Shown here in pieces: positions 23,502 through 30,443 of a DNA stretch of 36,506 nt (position 1 is the first letter of the stretch; the number at the start of each line of letters is the position of its first letter). Under the pieces are notes generated by a model. The model was given only the letters and a program-made list of their open reading frames with translations, did not search any database and was not told the origin of the DNA. A program made the position numbers and the translations under genes. The stretch lies in contig JAPYUB010000005.1 of NCBI GenBank assembly GCA_029942125.1, positions 1 to 36,506 on the forward strand. Direction: 5' to 3'. The DNA comes from Candidatus Thalassarchaeaceae archaeon (GTDB lineage: Archaea; Thermoplasmatota; Poseidoniia; Poseidoniales; Thalassarchaeaceae).

Positions 23502-25682
23502 ATGCGCCCCCGCCTTGTCGCCTTTCTTCTCGTCGGTTTGATGTTGATTGCCCCCGCAATTGGCTTGTCAGAATCTTTGCTTGAGGAAGACAAGATTTCC
23601 GAAAGTTCCGCCCGCTCGACGAACAACGCCCTACTCTGGGGCGCTCACGTTGCAGGTTCAGGTAGTACGGATTCCGTTATGAGCATCGAAATGGATGCAA
23701 TGGGCCGCACCTATGTCTGTGGTTATTTCTACAACACTGCAACATTTGGCAACATCACCTTGAGTTCTTACGGGAGTTACGACATATTTGTTGGGCGCTT
23801 GACCAATGGAGCTTGGGATTGGGTTCAGAAAGCGGGTGGAACCAATAGTGATCAATGCCATGACATCGCTGTGGATGATGGTGGAAACATCACCATTACG
23901 GGATACTATTACTCTTCGAGTACGGCGAATTTTGGCTCACAATCGATGTCAGGCCAAGGTAGCAATGACATCTTCATTTCCCGTCTTGATACCAATGGAA
24001 ATTGGATATGGTCGAAATCAGCTGGCGGTTCTAGTGCCGATTATGGATATGGCGTAGCAATGGATAATTCAGGTAACGCTTACATCACCGGCGCCTACTA
24101 CAACACTGGATATTTCGGGTCTATCACCTTGAGTGCCTACAGTTATGATGAGGCTTTCTTGGCGAAATTGGACAACACTGGAAATTTCGTCTGGGCCAAG
24201 CGATTCTATGGTTCGTACTATCAGCGAGGCCGGGATGTCGATGTCAATGCCAATGGCGATATCGCCGTAACGGGTGAGTTCAGTTATCGAATCAATTTCG
24301 CTGACGTCGGTGGTCCCGAATTGATTCCTAGTTATGCATCAAGCAGTTACTATCGCGTCTGGGTCGCGAAATTCACCAATTCAGGACAATTGACCTGGGC
24401 TAGGATGGCTGGATACCTTCAGTCCTCGTACAGTTCCTATGGCCATGGGGTAGCCATCGACGACTCTGGAAATGTTGCTTCCTCTGGCCGCTTCCAATAT
24501 TTGATGGATTTCAATTCCAATAATAATCATCGAATGTATGCATACCAAAACTCCAATAATTGGGATTGCTTTGTGGCTAAATGGAATGCCAATGGGACCT
24601 ATCAATGGGCTCAGAATGCTGGTGGGTCAAGCACTGATTACTGTTATGATTTGGATATGGACAAGACGTCAGGTAATATCACAATCTCAGGTATGTTCAA
24701 CGGTAACGCGTGGTTTGGGAACAGTCAATTATCATCCTCTGGGTCCTATGATGCCTTCATAGCACACGTTCCATCAACAGGCGGTTGGGATTGGATGAAG
24801 AAGTTCGGCGGCTCGAGTTCCGAGTATGGTTACTCGGTCGCTATGCGAAATGGTATGTTTGCCTTTGGCGGATATTTCAACGGCATGGCCACCGATGGTT
24901 CGGGACAAATATCCTACAACGCTGTGTCGGGTGCCGATGGGTTCGTCATAATGTACGGTTCAGATCAAGATGGCGATGGAATTGGTGACCAAGTCGATGA
25001 TTTCCCTTGGGAATCTTCGCAGTGGCTGGATACAGATGGCGATGGCTATGGCGACAATCTCGATGGTTGGCAAGGAGATAGTTGCCCAACCGTGTATGCT
25101 ACATCCACACTTGATCGCTTTGGTTGTCCCGATGCAGATGGCGATGGTTGGTCTGATGAAGGTGATGATTTGCCTTACGAACCCACGCAATGGATAGATG
25201 CAGATGGCGATGGATTTGGAGAAAATTCCAATGGAGTAACACCTGATGCTTGTCCAAATGAATGGGGTGATTCTTGGAGAGACCGTTTGGGATGTCGCGA
25301 TTTGGATTCAGACGGTCAATCGGATTTGAACGATTTTTTCATGAACAATCCAACTCAATGGTCGGATTCCGACAGCGATGGTTTGGGTGACAATTGGGGT
25401 GATGGTACGTGGAACGTTTCACGGGCTGAGCATTGGCCAGGGATGTGGATTGAGAACGCCACCGCCTCTGATCCAACTCCTCTCGATTTCGATGGTGATG
25501 GATTTGAAGATTTGAGTGCCGGTGGGCCTTGGGGGCCATACGATGACTGCGTATACGAATTTGGAACTTCAACTCGTGATCTCATCGGGTGCCCTGATAG
25601 CGATGGTGATGGTTGGTCCAACGACGGCGATGCTGTCGATGACAATCCCACTCAATGGGAAGATCAGGACGGAGATGGCTAG
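23502..25682 (+). CDS. Beta-propeller / Ca-repeat surface protein, part before an in-frame amber codon
   Basis: The signal peptide (residues 1-22, MRPRLVAFLLVGLMLIAP) is followed by about seven repeats (about 40-485) of a blade-like pattern: 'W..aGGs..D.g..va.d..Gn.yitG.f....fG...l.s.g..D.fva.l...G'. This fits the SBBP (seven-bladed beta-propeller) repeat. From residue 486 come thrombospondin-type-3-like calcium repeats (DQDGDGIGDQ, DTDGDGYGDN, DADGDGWSDEG), with paired cysteines in the later units. The frame stops at TAG 25680-25682 in the middle of a repeat, but the same frame continues open to 26945 with more repeats and the membrane anchor. The product ended here would be secreted but not anchored. 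In parallel repeats the stop position is Tyr or Phe (e.g. DGDGYGDN), so a tat-to-tag change explains it. No strong ribosome-binding site at ATG 23502. Confidence 0.8.
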   Translation: MRPRLVAFLLVGLMLIAPAIGLSESLLEEDKISESSARSTNNALLWGAHVAGSGSTDSVMSIEMDAMGRTYVCGYFYNTATFGNITLSSYGSYDIFVGRLTNGAWDWVQKAGGTNSDQCHDIAVDDGGNITITGYYYSSSTANFGSQSMSGQGSNDIFISRLDTNGNWIWSKSAGGSSADYGYGVAMDNSGNAYITGAYYNTGYFGSITLSAYSYDEAFLAKLDNTGNFVWAKRFYGSYYQRGRDVDVNANGDIAVTGEFSYRINFADVGGPELIPSYASSSYYRVWVAKFTNSGQLTWARMAGYLQSSYSSYGHGVAIDDSGNVASSGRFQYLMDFNSNNNHRMYAYQNSNNWDCFVAKWNANGTYQWAQNAGGSSTDYCYDLDMDKTSGNITISGMFNGNAWFGNSQLSSSGSYDAFIAHVPSTGGWDWMKKFGGSSSEYGYSVAMRNGMFAFGGYFNGMATDGSGQISYNAVSGADGFVIMYGSDQDGDGIGDQVDDFPWESSQWLDTDGDGYGDNLDGWQGDSCPTVYATSTLDRFGCPDADGDGWSDEGDDLPYEPTQWIDADGDGFGENSNGVTPDACPNEWGDSWRDRLGCRDLDSDGQSDLNDFFMNNPTQWSDSDSDGLGDNWGDGTWNVSRAEHWPGMWIENATASDPTPLDFDGDGFEDLSAGGPWGPYDDCVYEFGTSTRDLIGCPDSDGDGWSNDGDAVDDNPTQWEDQDGDG

Positions 25683-26945
25683 GGTGACAATGAATTTGGC
25701 ACAGAATGGGATGCCTGCACCGATAGACCGGGAACCTCGACCCGTGATCGGTACGGCTGTCCAGACAATGATGGCGATGGATGGTCCAACGACAACGATG
25801 AATGTCCATCATTGGCGAGTCTATTGGACAATGGTTGCCCCGACAGCGATGGCGATGGATGGGTCGACGATGGGCTCCCTGGTCAAGTCGATGATTGTCC
25901 TGAAGACTGGGGAACCTCTACAATTGATCGAAATGGCTGCCCTGACGCAGATAGCGATGGCACTTCAGATGACAATGACCCCTTCCATTTAGATCCGACA
26001 CAATGGTCTGATGAAGATGACGACGGCTATGGTGATGAACCCGGTGGCAATCAAGCGGATGATTGCTTGAATTGGGCTGGTACCTCCAATCAGGATGGAG
26101 TGTACGGGTGTGCAGATGGTGATGGCGATGGATGGGCCGATCAAATCGACCTATGGAACACCGACCCTAACCTATGGTCAGATACAGATTTAGATGGATA
26201 TGCTAACCAACGCGGAGACCCAGAGTTGTCCGACGACTGTCCTGATGATTATGGCACAAGTACCCGCTTTTACCTTGGTTGCCCAGATATGGATGGTGAT
26301 GGATGGCCTGACATGAAGGATTCAGATACCGATGGCGATGGATACTCGGACATCACCGAATTGAGTGCAGACCCTCAATCCGACCCTCTAGATCCGCTTT
26401 CTACTCCTGCCGATGATGATGGAGATTTTGTTGCCAACCATGAGGAACCCATAGAGACATCGACGGTTGATGACCCTGTCATTCAGGGCGTCATTGCTGT
26501 TCTTGCAAGCGGTCTACTCATCACATTCATCATGGCATGGACATTGTTTGCATCTGGAAAGGGAAAGCGCCGAGAATACGAAGGGATGCTGTTGATGGTT
26601 GAGCAAGCTGAAGGATTCTCTGGATTGGCTGCTGTTGAAAAGGAACTTGACGAGATGCTTGAATCCAATCGACTTGGTGCGGGACAGGGCTTGCTCCTCA
26701 AGGATCGGCTTGAATCCCGTAGATTTACTTTTGAGGACGACATTTCGGGTGCGGGTTCTCATCCAGGCCAAGGGACAGATTCCAGTTCAGATACTGATAT
26801 GGCCATGATTGAAGAACACGGGACGGTCACCTCATGGAGTGATGATCAGTCGCAATGGAGCGCAGAACAGCAGGCGTGGTACGAAGAGGCCAAACAATGG
26901 GGTGGATACTACGATGCAGATGGCAATTGGATACCACTTCAGTAA
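25683..26945 (+). CDS. Continuation of the surface protein after the amber codon: Ca repeats and membrane anchor
   Basis: Same frame as the preceding gene part, with no further stop. If translated on its own, the first usable start is a TTG at 25812, which has no signal peptide, so the extracellular repeats would be stranded in the cytoplasm. It therefore makes sense only as the C-terminal half of one protein of about 1147 codons. It holds further Ca-binding repeats (DNDGDGWSND, DSDGDGWVDD, DSDTDGDGYSD), a membrane helix (about codons 993-1017 of the whole, VIAVLASGLLITFIMAW), a basic stop-transfer (GKGKRREYE), a helical cytoplasmic stretch (KELDEMLESNRLG) and an aromatic C-terminal motif, QQAWYEEAKQWGGYYDADGN. 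Nonsense mutation, read-through, strain variation or sequencing error are all possible. Confidence 0.7.
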   Translation, partial: GDNEFGTEWDACTDRPGTSTRDRYGCPDNDGDGWSNDNDECPSLASLLDNGCPDSDGDGWVDDGLPGQVDDCPEDWGTSTIDRNGCPDADSDGTSDDNDPFHLDPTQWSDEDDDGYGDEPGGNQADDCLNWAGTSNQDGVYGCADGDGDGWADQIDLWNTDPNLWSDTDLDGYANQRGDPELSDDCPDDYGTSTRFYLGCPDMDGDGWPDMKDSDTDGDGYSDITELSADPQSDPLDPLSTPADDDGDFVANHEEPIETSTVDDPVIQGVIAVLASGLLITFIMAWTLFASGKGKRREYEGMLLMVEQAEGFSGLAAVEKELDEMLESNRLGAGQGLLLKDRLESRRFTFEDDISGAGSHPGQGTDSSSDTDMAMIEEHGTVTSWSDDQSQWSAEQQAWYEEAKQWGGYYDADGNWIPLQ

Positions 26946-26962
26946 GCGGTGTTAATAATACA

Positions 26963-27060
26963 CCTACTTGTGTAGGGAAAACGCATCACTGCGAGCATAC
27001 AATTGAAAACAAACCCCTCTGGGTTTGGGGCTGTGATGCGGACCCTTCAAAAGGGGGTCT
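26963..27060 (+). ncRNA. Candidate structured leader or small RNA upstream of gdhA
   Basis: Several perfect stems lie in the 173-nt gap before gdhA. Stem A: cctac-ttgt-gtagg (26963-26976). Stem B: cgcatcac (26982-26989) pairs with gtgatgcg (27033-27040). Inside B is stem C: caaaccc-ctct-gggtttg (27010-27027). Then stem D: ccctt-caa-aaggg (27043-27055). The gene starts 60-80 nt further on after aggtg. The layout suggests a regulatory leader (riboswitch-like or attenuator) or a separate small RNA. I recognise no known RNA family, and the stems were found by eye only. Confidence 0.35.
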
Positions 27061-27118
27061 GGGGTCGCCGGCATAACCGAAGTGGTGGTTAGAACCCCCT
27101 CGGAATCCTGCAGGTGAA

Positions 27119-28483
27119 ATGAAAATGCACCCTGAAATGAAGGTAATTTACGACAAGGTCGTTGCTAGAGATCCGAACCAACCTGAGTTCCATCAGGCGT
27201 GCCTTGAGGTCCTTGAGACCCTAGGGCCAGCGATTGACGCTCATCCAGAGTACATTCCAATTGTTGAACGCATCTGCGAACCAGAGCGAATCATTCAATT
27301 CCGTGTCACATGGGTGGATGATGAAGGCAAGCAGCAAGTCAACCGAGGTTTCCGTATTCAATATAATGGCGCGATTGGCCCCTACAAAGGTGGTCTCCGA
27401 TTCCACCCCAGTGTGAATGAGAGCATCCTCAAGTTCCTTGCGTTCGAGCAGATTTTCAAAAACAGTCTGACTGGTCTGCCTTTAGGAGGCGGAAAAGGTG
27501 GTTCAGATTTTAACCCAAAGGGCAAATCAGATTCTGAAGTCATGCGATTCTGTCAAGCCTTCATGCTTGAATTGTGGCGACACATAGGACACAACCTCGA
27601 CGTTCCTGCCGGTGACATAGGAGTTGGTGGGCGGGAAATTGGCTACCTGTTCGGGATGTACAAGCGTCTTCGAAACGACTTCGAGGGTGGCGTTCTAACT
27701 GGAAAGGGACGTTCATACGGAGGTTCTCTGATTCGGCCAGAAGCGACCGGCTACGGTCTAGTTTACTTCGCGCGCGAGATGCTGGCCACCCAGGACAAAT
27801 CGTTCAAGGGATCTACCGTTGCCATCAGTGGTTCGGGGAACGTCGCACAATTCGCTTGTGAGAAGGTCCTCGATCTCGAAGGTAAACCCGTGACTATGAG
27901 TGATTCCAGTGGTTGGATTCATGATCCGGCCGGCATCGATCGAGAGAAGTTGGCTTGGATTATGGATTTGAAGAACAATCGTCGAGGGAGAATTAGCGAA
28001 TACGCGGATAATTTCGATGGTGTGACCTACACCAAATCACAACCAGACCCCTCAGTCAATGGCCTATGGGCCGTTCATGTGGATGTCGCACTACCTTGTG
28101 CGACCCAGAATGAAATCAATGGCAAAGAGGCGCAAGCACTGGTCGATGGCGGTTGTACAGCTGTCGCGGAAGGCGCCAACATGCCTTGCACACCTGAGGC
28201 TGTAGAAATATTCCAAGCAAACGGGGTCTTATTCTCTCCCGGCAAAGCGAGCAATGCAGGCGGCGTCTCCACCTCAGGTCTTGAGATGAGTCAGAACAGC
28301 CTCCGCATGAGTTGGACTCGCGAGCGAGTCGATGGTGAACTTGAGAACATCATGATTAGAATTCATCAGAACGCTTATGAGACTGCTGAGAAGTACGGCC
28401 AACCGGGAAATTACGTGTTCGGTGCGAACATTGCTGGCTTCCTCAAGGTAGCTGAGGCAATGCTGGCTCAGGGCGTCGTTTGA
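27119..28483 (+). CDS. gdhA: NADP-type glutamate dehydrogenase (bacterial hexameric class)
   Basis: 454 residues, the size of bacterial small hexameric GDH (E. coli GdhA has 447). It converts 2-oxoglutarate plus ammonium to glutamate with NADPH, or the reverse. Visible signatures: GPYKGGLRFHPSVN, the active-site lysine K126 in PLGGGKGGSDFNPKG, catalytic Asp166 in DVPAGDIGVGGREIG, the Rossmann motif VAISGSGNVAQFA and MSDSSG at the end of the second strand, which favours NADPH over NADH. The sequence is of the bacterial type rather than the shorter (about 420-residue) archaeal GDHs. A ribosome-binding sequence aggtg precedes ATG 27119; ATG 27125 is also possible. Its stop abuts the stop of the convergent membrane-protein gene. 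The structured region upstream may regulate it. Confidence 0.95.
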   Translation: MKMHPEMKVIYDKVVARDPNQPEFHQACLEVLETLGPAIDAHPEYIPIVERICEPERIIQFRVTWVDDEGKQQVNRGFRIQYNGAIGPYKGGLRFHPSVNESILKFLAFEQIFKNSLTGLPLGGGKGGSDFNPKGKSDSEVMRFCQAFMLELWRHIGHNLDVPAGDIGVGGREIGYLFGMYKRLRNDFEGGVLTGKGRSYGGSLIRPEATGYGLVYFAREMLATQDKSFKGSTVAISGSGNVAQFACEKVLDLEGKPVTMSDSSGWIHDPAGIDREKLAWIMDLKNNRRGRISEYADNFDGVTYTKSQPDPSVNGLWAVHVDVALPCATQNEINGKEAQALVDGGCTAVAEGANMPCTPEAVEIFQANGVLFSPGKASNAGGVSTSGLEMSQNSLRMSWTRERVDGELENIMIRIHQNAYETAEKYGQPGNYVFGANIAGFLKVAEAMLAQGVV

Positions 28484-28945
28484 TTAGAATAAATATTCAG
28501 GGCCTATCAAATACAGCAAGGCTATTCCAAAGGCCAAAACGGCGAAAATTATGTCTGCAATCATGCCGATTGTAGTCCCACTTGTATCAGCACCAGTTTG
28601 CTGTTGCCAACTCGATTTTCCACTGTAATAGATAGCATCTAGGGCACAAGCAATCCCGACTGCACCACAGCACATTGAATTTCCCAATCTGTATGCTATT
28701 TCTGATCCCATTCCTGAAATGAAAGAAAATAATAGGGAAAGAACAATTCCAATACCCAATACTAGATACGAGATATGTCTGTAATTTGGGCTTGGCTTGA
28801 ATGCAGGTGCCTGAACATAGATGACTTGTGTAGTCGCTGGAATTCCTGCTATTGTTTGAGGTTGTGGTTGTGGTTGTGGTTGTGGTACACCAATTGTCAC
28901 TTGGCCGGGTTGCTGCCCTCCACCCCATGGGGCCTGTGCTTCCAT
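28484..28945 (-). CDS. Small membrane protein with Pro-Gln-rich N terminus
   Basis: 153 residues, not recognised. The N-terminal 50 residues are rich in Pro, Gln and Gly (APWGGGQQPG and a run of Pro-Gln pairs coded by four copies of the hexamer ggttgt on the plus strand around 28860-28885). Three hydrophobic helices follow: about 60-78 (ISYLVLGIGIVLSLLFSF), about 86-106 (LGNSMCCGAVGIACALDAI) and about 126-146 (IGMIADIIFAVLAFGIALL). The last residues are PEYLF. A proline-rich cytoplasmic arm on a small bundle is common among archaeal small membrane proteins of unknown role. It is convergent with gdhA with no intergenic base. A TATA-like box 27 nt before the ATG suggests a leaderless transcript. 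Confidence 0.7.
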   Translation of the reverse strand: MEAQAPWGGGQQPGQVTIGVPQPQPQPQPQTIAGIPATTQVIYVQAPAFKPSPNYRHISYLVLGIGIVLSLLFSFISGMGSEIAYRLGNSMCCGAVGIACALDAIYYSGKSSWQQQTGADTSGTTIGMIADIIFAVLAFGIALLYLIGPEYLF

Positions 28946-28967
28946 GCCCTAGAAAAACCGCCTTAGG

Positions 28968-28976
28968 TCATAAATG
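28968..28976 (-). promoter_or_regulatory. TATA-like element at about -27 of the Pro-Gln membrane protein
   Basis: The minus strand reads CATTTATGA, centred about 27 nt before the ATG at 28945. That is the spacing between an archaeal TATA box and the transcription start, so the message would be leaderless; there is no ribosome-binding site. The rest of 28946-29051 shows no gene. Confidence 0.35.
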
Positions 28977-29051
28977 TGGGTTCATCAGATTCTGAACATG
29001 ATTTGTACACAACCAACCCTCATGAATACAGACGAAAGTTCAACGCATGAT

Positions 29052-29474
29052 TTAGATCTGTAACGAAGTAAGTAATTTCCAAACAATGAATGCAATGAAA
29101 CAAAGTCCCAATATGAGGAAAAGCATGTTGAGCATACCTTTCTGAAACACCTCTTTTTTTGTTGTCTGTCCGGTTTTTATTCTGAACATAGTTTCTTTTG
29201 ACCAATAACTCATTTCCATAATTAATCCAATGGGCACAAATACAAACGGAACTCCGAAGAGCAGTCCACCAAGAACACCAAACACCATCATTAATCTTGC
29301 ATTTTTGAGCATCTTTTCATTTGGTGCTTCCTTCAATAATTGCTCCAATTCACCCCCAATTCGGGGGGTGCCGGTGAGGAATTGTGGCCCTTCTAACCGG
29401 TGTAGTATCAAAGGTGAATTTGAGTTTTCATTTACAACATCAGCTTTCTCTGACCATGGATTATTTGTCTGCAC
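29052..29474 (-). CDS. Small membrane protein, two helices
   Basis: 140 residues, unknown function. The first 60 residues are hydrophilic (ILHRLEGPQFLTGTPRIGGE, LEQLLKEAPNEKML). Two membrane helices follow: about 61-84 (MMVFGVLGGLLFGVPFVFVPIG) and about 116-135 (MLNMLFLILGLCFIAFIVW), with a basic loop between (KTGQTTKKEVFQKG). It probably starts at a GTG (29474) preceded by AGGTGAG, only 8 nt after the stop of the small gene upstream, so the two appear co-transcribed. The coding sequence is richer in A+T than the surrounding metabolic genes. Confidence 0.65.
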   Translation of the reverse strand: MQTNNPWSEKADVVNENSNSPLILHRLEGPQFLTGTPRIGGELEQLLKEAPNEKMLKNARLMMVFGVLGGLLFGVPFVFVPIGLIMEMSYWSKETMFRIKTGQTTKKEVFQKGMLNMLFLILGLCFIAFIVWKLLTSLQI

Positions 29475-29482
29475 ATACTCAC

Positions 29483-29728
29483 CTAGATTGCAGTGGGTGC
29501 AACGTGATCATCGTCCTTGTCATCTGGGGTGCGAACACGATTCCAGACCCCTGACATCAGGTCTCCATTTTGTTTCTCAAAATAGTGAACGCGACGGTAG
29601 GCTTCTCGGAATGAATAGGCCTTCTTCCCAGTTGCAACGAGATATCCTTCAGGAGAGAGGCGCGAGACTGTTGTACCGTCGGCATCACAACCGGGATAAT
29701 CACAACGTGGAATTGAATCTCCTGACAT
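29483..29728 (-). CDS. Small hypothetical protein with CxxxxC motif
   Basis: 81 residues from ATG 29728, which follows GAGGGGGAT at a good spacing; a GTG at 29740 is less likely. The N terminus RCDYPGCDADGTTVSRLSPE has two cysteines that could form half of a metal site or a redox pair. The middle (GKKAYSFREAYRRVHYFEKQNGD) is basic and aromatic, and the end is acidic (DDKDDD). It is cytoplasmic with no known family. It sits 18 nt downstream of the biotin carrier gene on the same strand, so it may be read through from the carboxylase operon, but a direct role in carboxylation is not shown. Confidence 0.6.
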   Translation of the reverse strand: MSGDSIPRCDYPGCDADGTTVSRLSPEGYLVATGKKAYSFREAYRRVHYFEKQNGDLMSGVWNRVRTPDDKDDDHVAPTAI

Positions 29729-29746
29729 TATCCCCCTCACTCCTCT

Positions 29747-30151
29747 TCAATCCTCTTCCGGCACTGCCGGTTCAATCACAACTAGGGGGACGTTCGCCTG
29801 GACATTCATCCCATCTTCACAGTGGACGGCACTGACCCGGCCAGAAATCGGAGCTGCCACCTCATTCTGCATTTTCATCGCTTCTAGAATTAAAACGGTC
29901 TGCCCTTCTTCAACTGAATCTCCAACACTCACTTCTACAGTGACCACTTTGCCAGGCATACTGGCGCTGACTGTACCACTTCGCTTTCGACTTCCACCCC
30001 CGCCTCTCTTTCGGAGTGAACTGGTTTTGGATTCAGGAATGAGAAATTCAAAGGTCTGCCCTTCAATCGTTGCCCGATAAGCTTCCCCCTTGATTTCGAC
30101 ATCGACTTCAAACTCCTCACCATCGATGATGACTTTTCTAATCACGCCCAC
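29747..30151 (-). CDS. Biotin carboxyl carrier protein of an acyl-CoA carboxylase
   Basis: 134 residues. The biotinyl domain (about 60-130) carries the biotin acceptor Lys93 in EAMKMQNEV and the usual preceding segment SASMPGKVVTVEVSVGDSV. The first 45 residues (RKVIIDGEEFEVDVE, YRATIEGQTFEFLIP) form a small beta domain like the N-terminal part of decarboxylase/carboxylase gamma chains; a Gly/Arg/Lys hinge (SLRKRGGGGSRKRSG) joins the two. A GTG at 30151 preceded by GGAGATGA is the probable start. It lies 4 nt after the small accessory gene in an operon with the carboxyltransferase. It carries carboxybiotin between a biotin carboxylase, which is not in the window, and the carboxyltransferase. 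Confidence 0.92.
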   Translation of the reverse strand: MGVIRKVIIDGEEFEVDVEIKGEAYRATIEGQTFEFLIPESKTSSLRKRGGGGSRKRSGTVSASMPGKVVTVEVSVGDSVEEGQTVLILEAMKMQNEVAAPISGRVSAVHCEDGMNVQANVPLVVIEPAVPEED

Positions 30152-30155
30152 AAAA

Positions 30156-30434
30156 TCATCTCCACGTTGCGCGTTTCTGGCGCGATTCCATTAGATTCGA
30201 AGCCCCCATGTGGACTCTACGGTTATCTTGGCTCCAAGCCGAGCCCAACTGTCGTCCTAGGGAAGCACGTTCATCAACAGATTCAATCATTGACAAGACA
30301 GCCACAAGAGCCGCCGCCCTCAGCAAGTGTTCACGAGAATCGACCTCTTTGGGCTCTTCTTTTTTCGCTGGTTCGATGTCCCGAGCCGCTTTGAGAACCC
30401 CTTCAAGGGATTCTGCATAGGATTCGGACGACAT
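30156..30434 (-). CDS. Small accessory subunit of the acyl-CoA carboxylase (delta/epsilon-like), putative
   Basis: 92 residues from ATG 30434 (GAGGT 7 nt upstream; a TTG at 30437 is less likely). It sits between the carboxyltransferase and the biotin carrier, with 9-nt and 4-nt gaps. The N-terminal half is acidic/basic and helical (PAKKEEPKEVDSREHLL); then AAALVAVLSMI and a C-terminal segment SAWSQDNRRVHM...ESRQKRATWR. The 'AA..AAL....SAW...RR..M..R' arrangement recalls the small delta/epsilon chains of biotin-dependent decarboxylases and acyl-CoA carboxylases (OadG- or AccE-like), which help assemble the complex. There is no convincing membrane helix, so sodium-pump membrane anchoring is not supported. 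The family link is from memory and weak; the position supports it better than the sequence. Confidence 0.6.
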   Translation of the reverse strand: MSSESYAESLEGVLKAARDIEPAKKEEPKEVDSREHLLRAAALVAVLSMIESVDERASLGRQLGSAWSQDNRRVHMGASNLMESRQKRATWR

Positions 30435-30443
30435 CAATGAACC

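Noticed and set aside
25680-25682. Pyrrolysine insertion at the amber codon
   Set aside because: No Pyl-related gene is visible, the organism type is not known for it, and the site is a Tyr/Phe repeat position without special context.
27061-27105. A tRNA-like T-arm (ggtggttagaacccc) before gdhA
   Set aside because: The loop lacks the TTCRA pattern and no acceptor or anticodon arms can be drawn around it.
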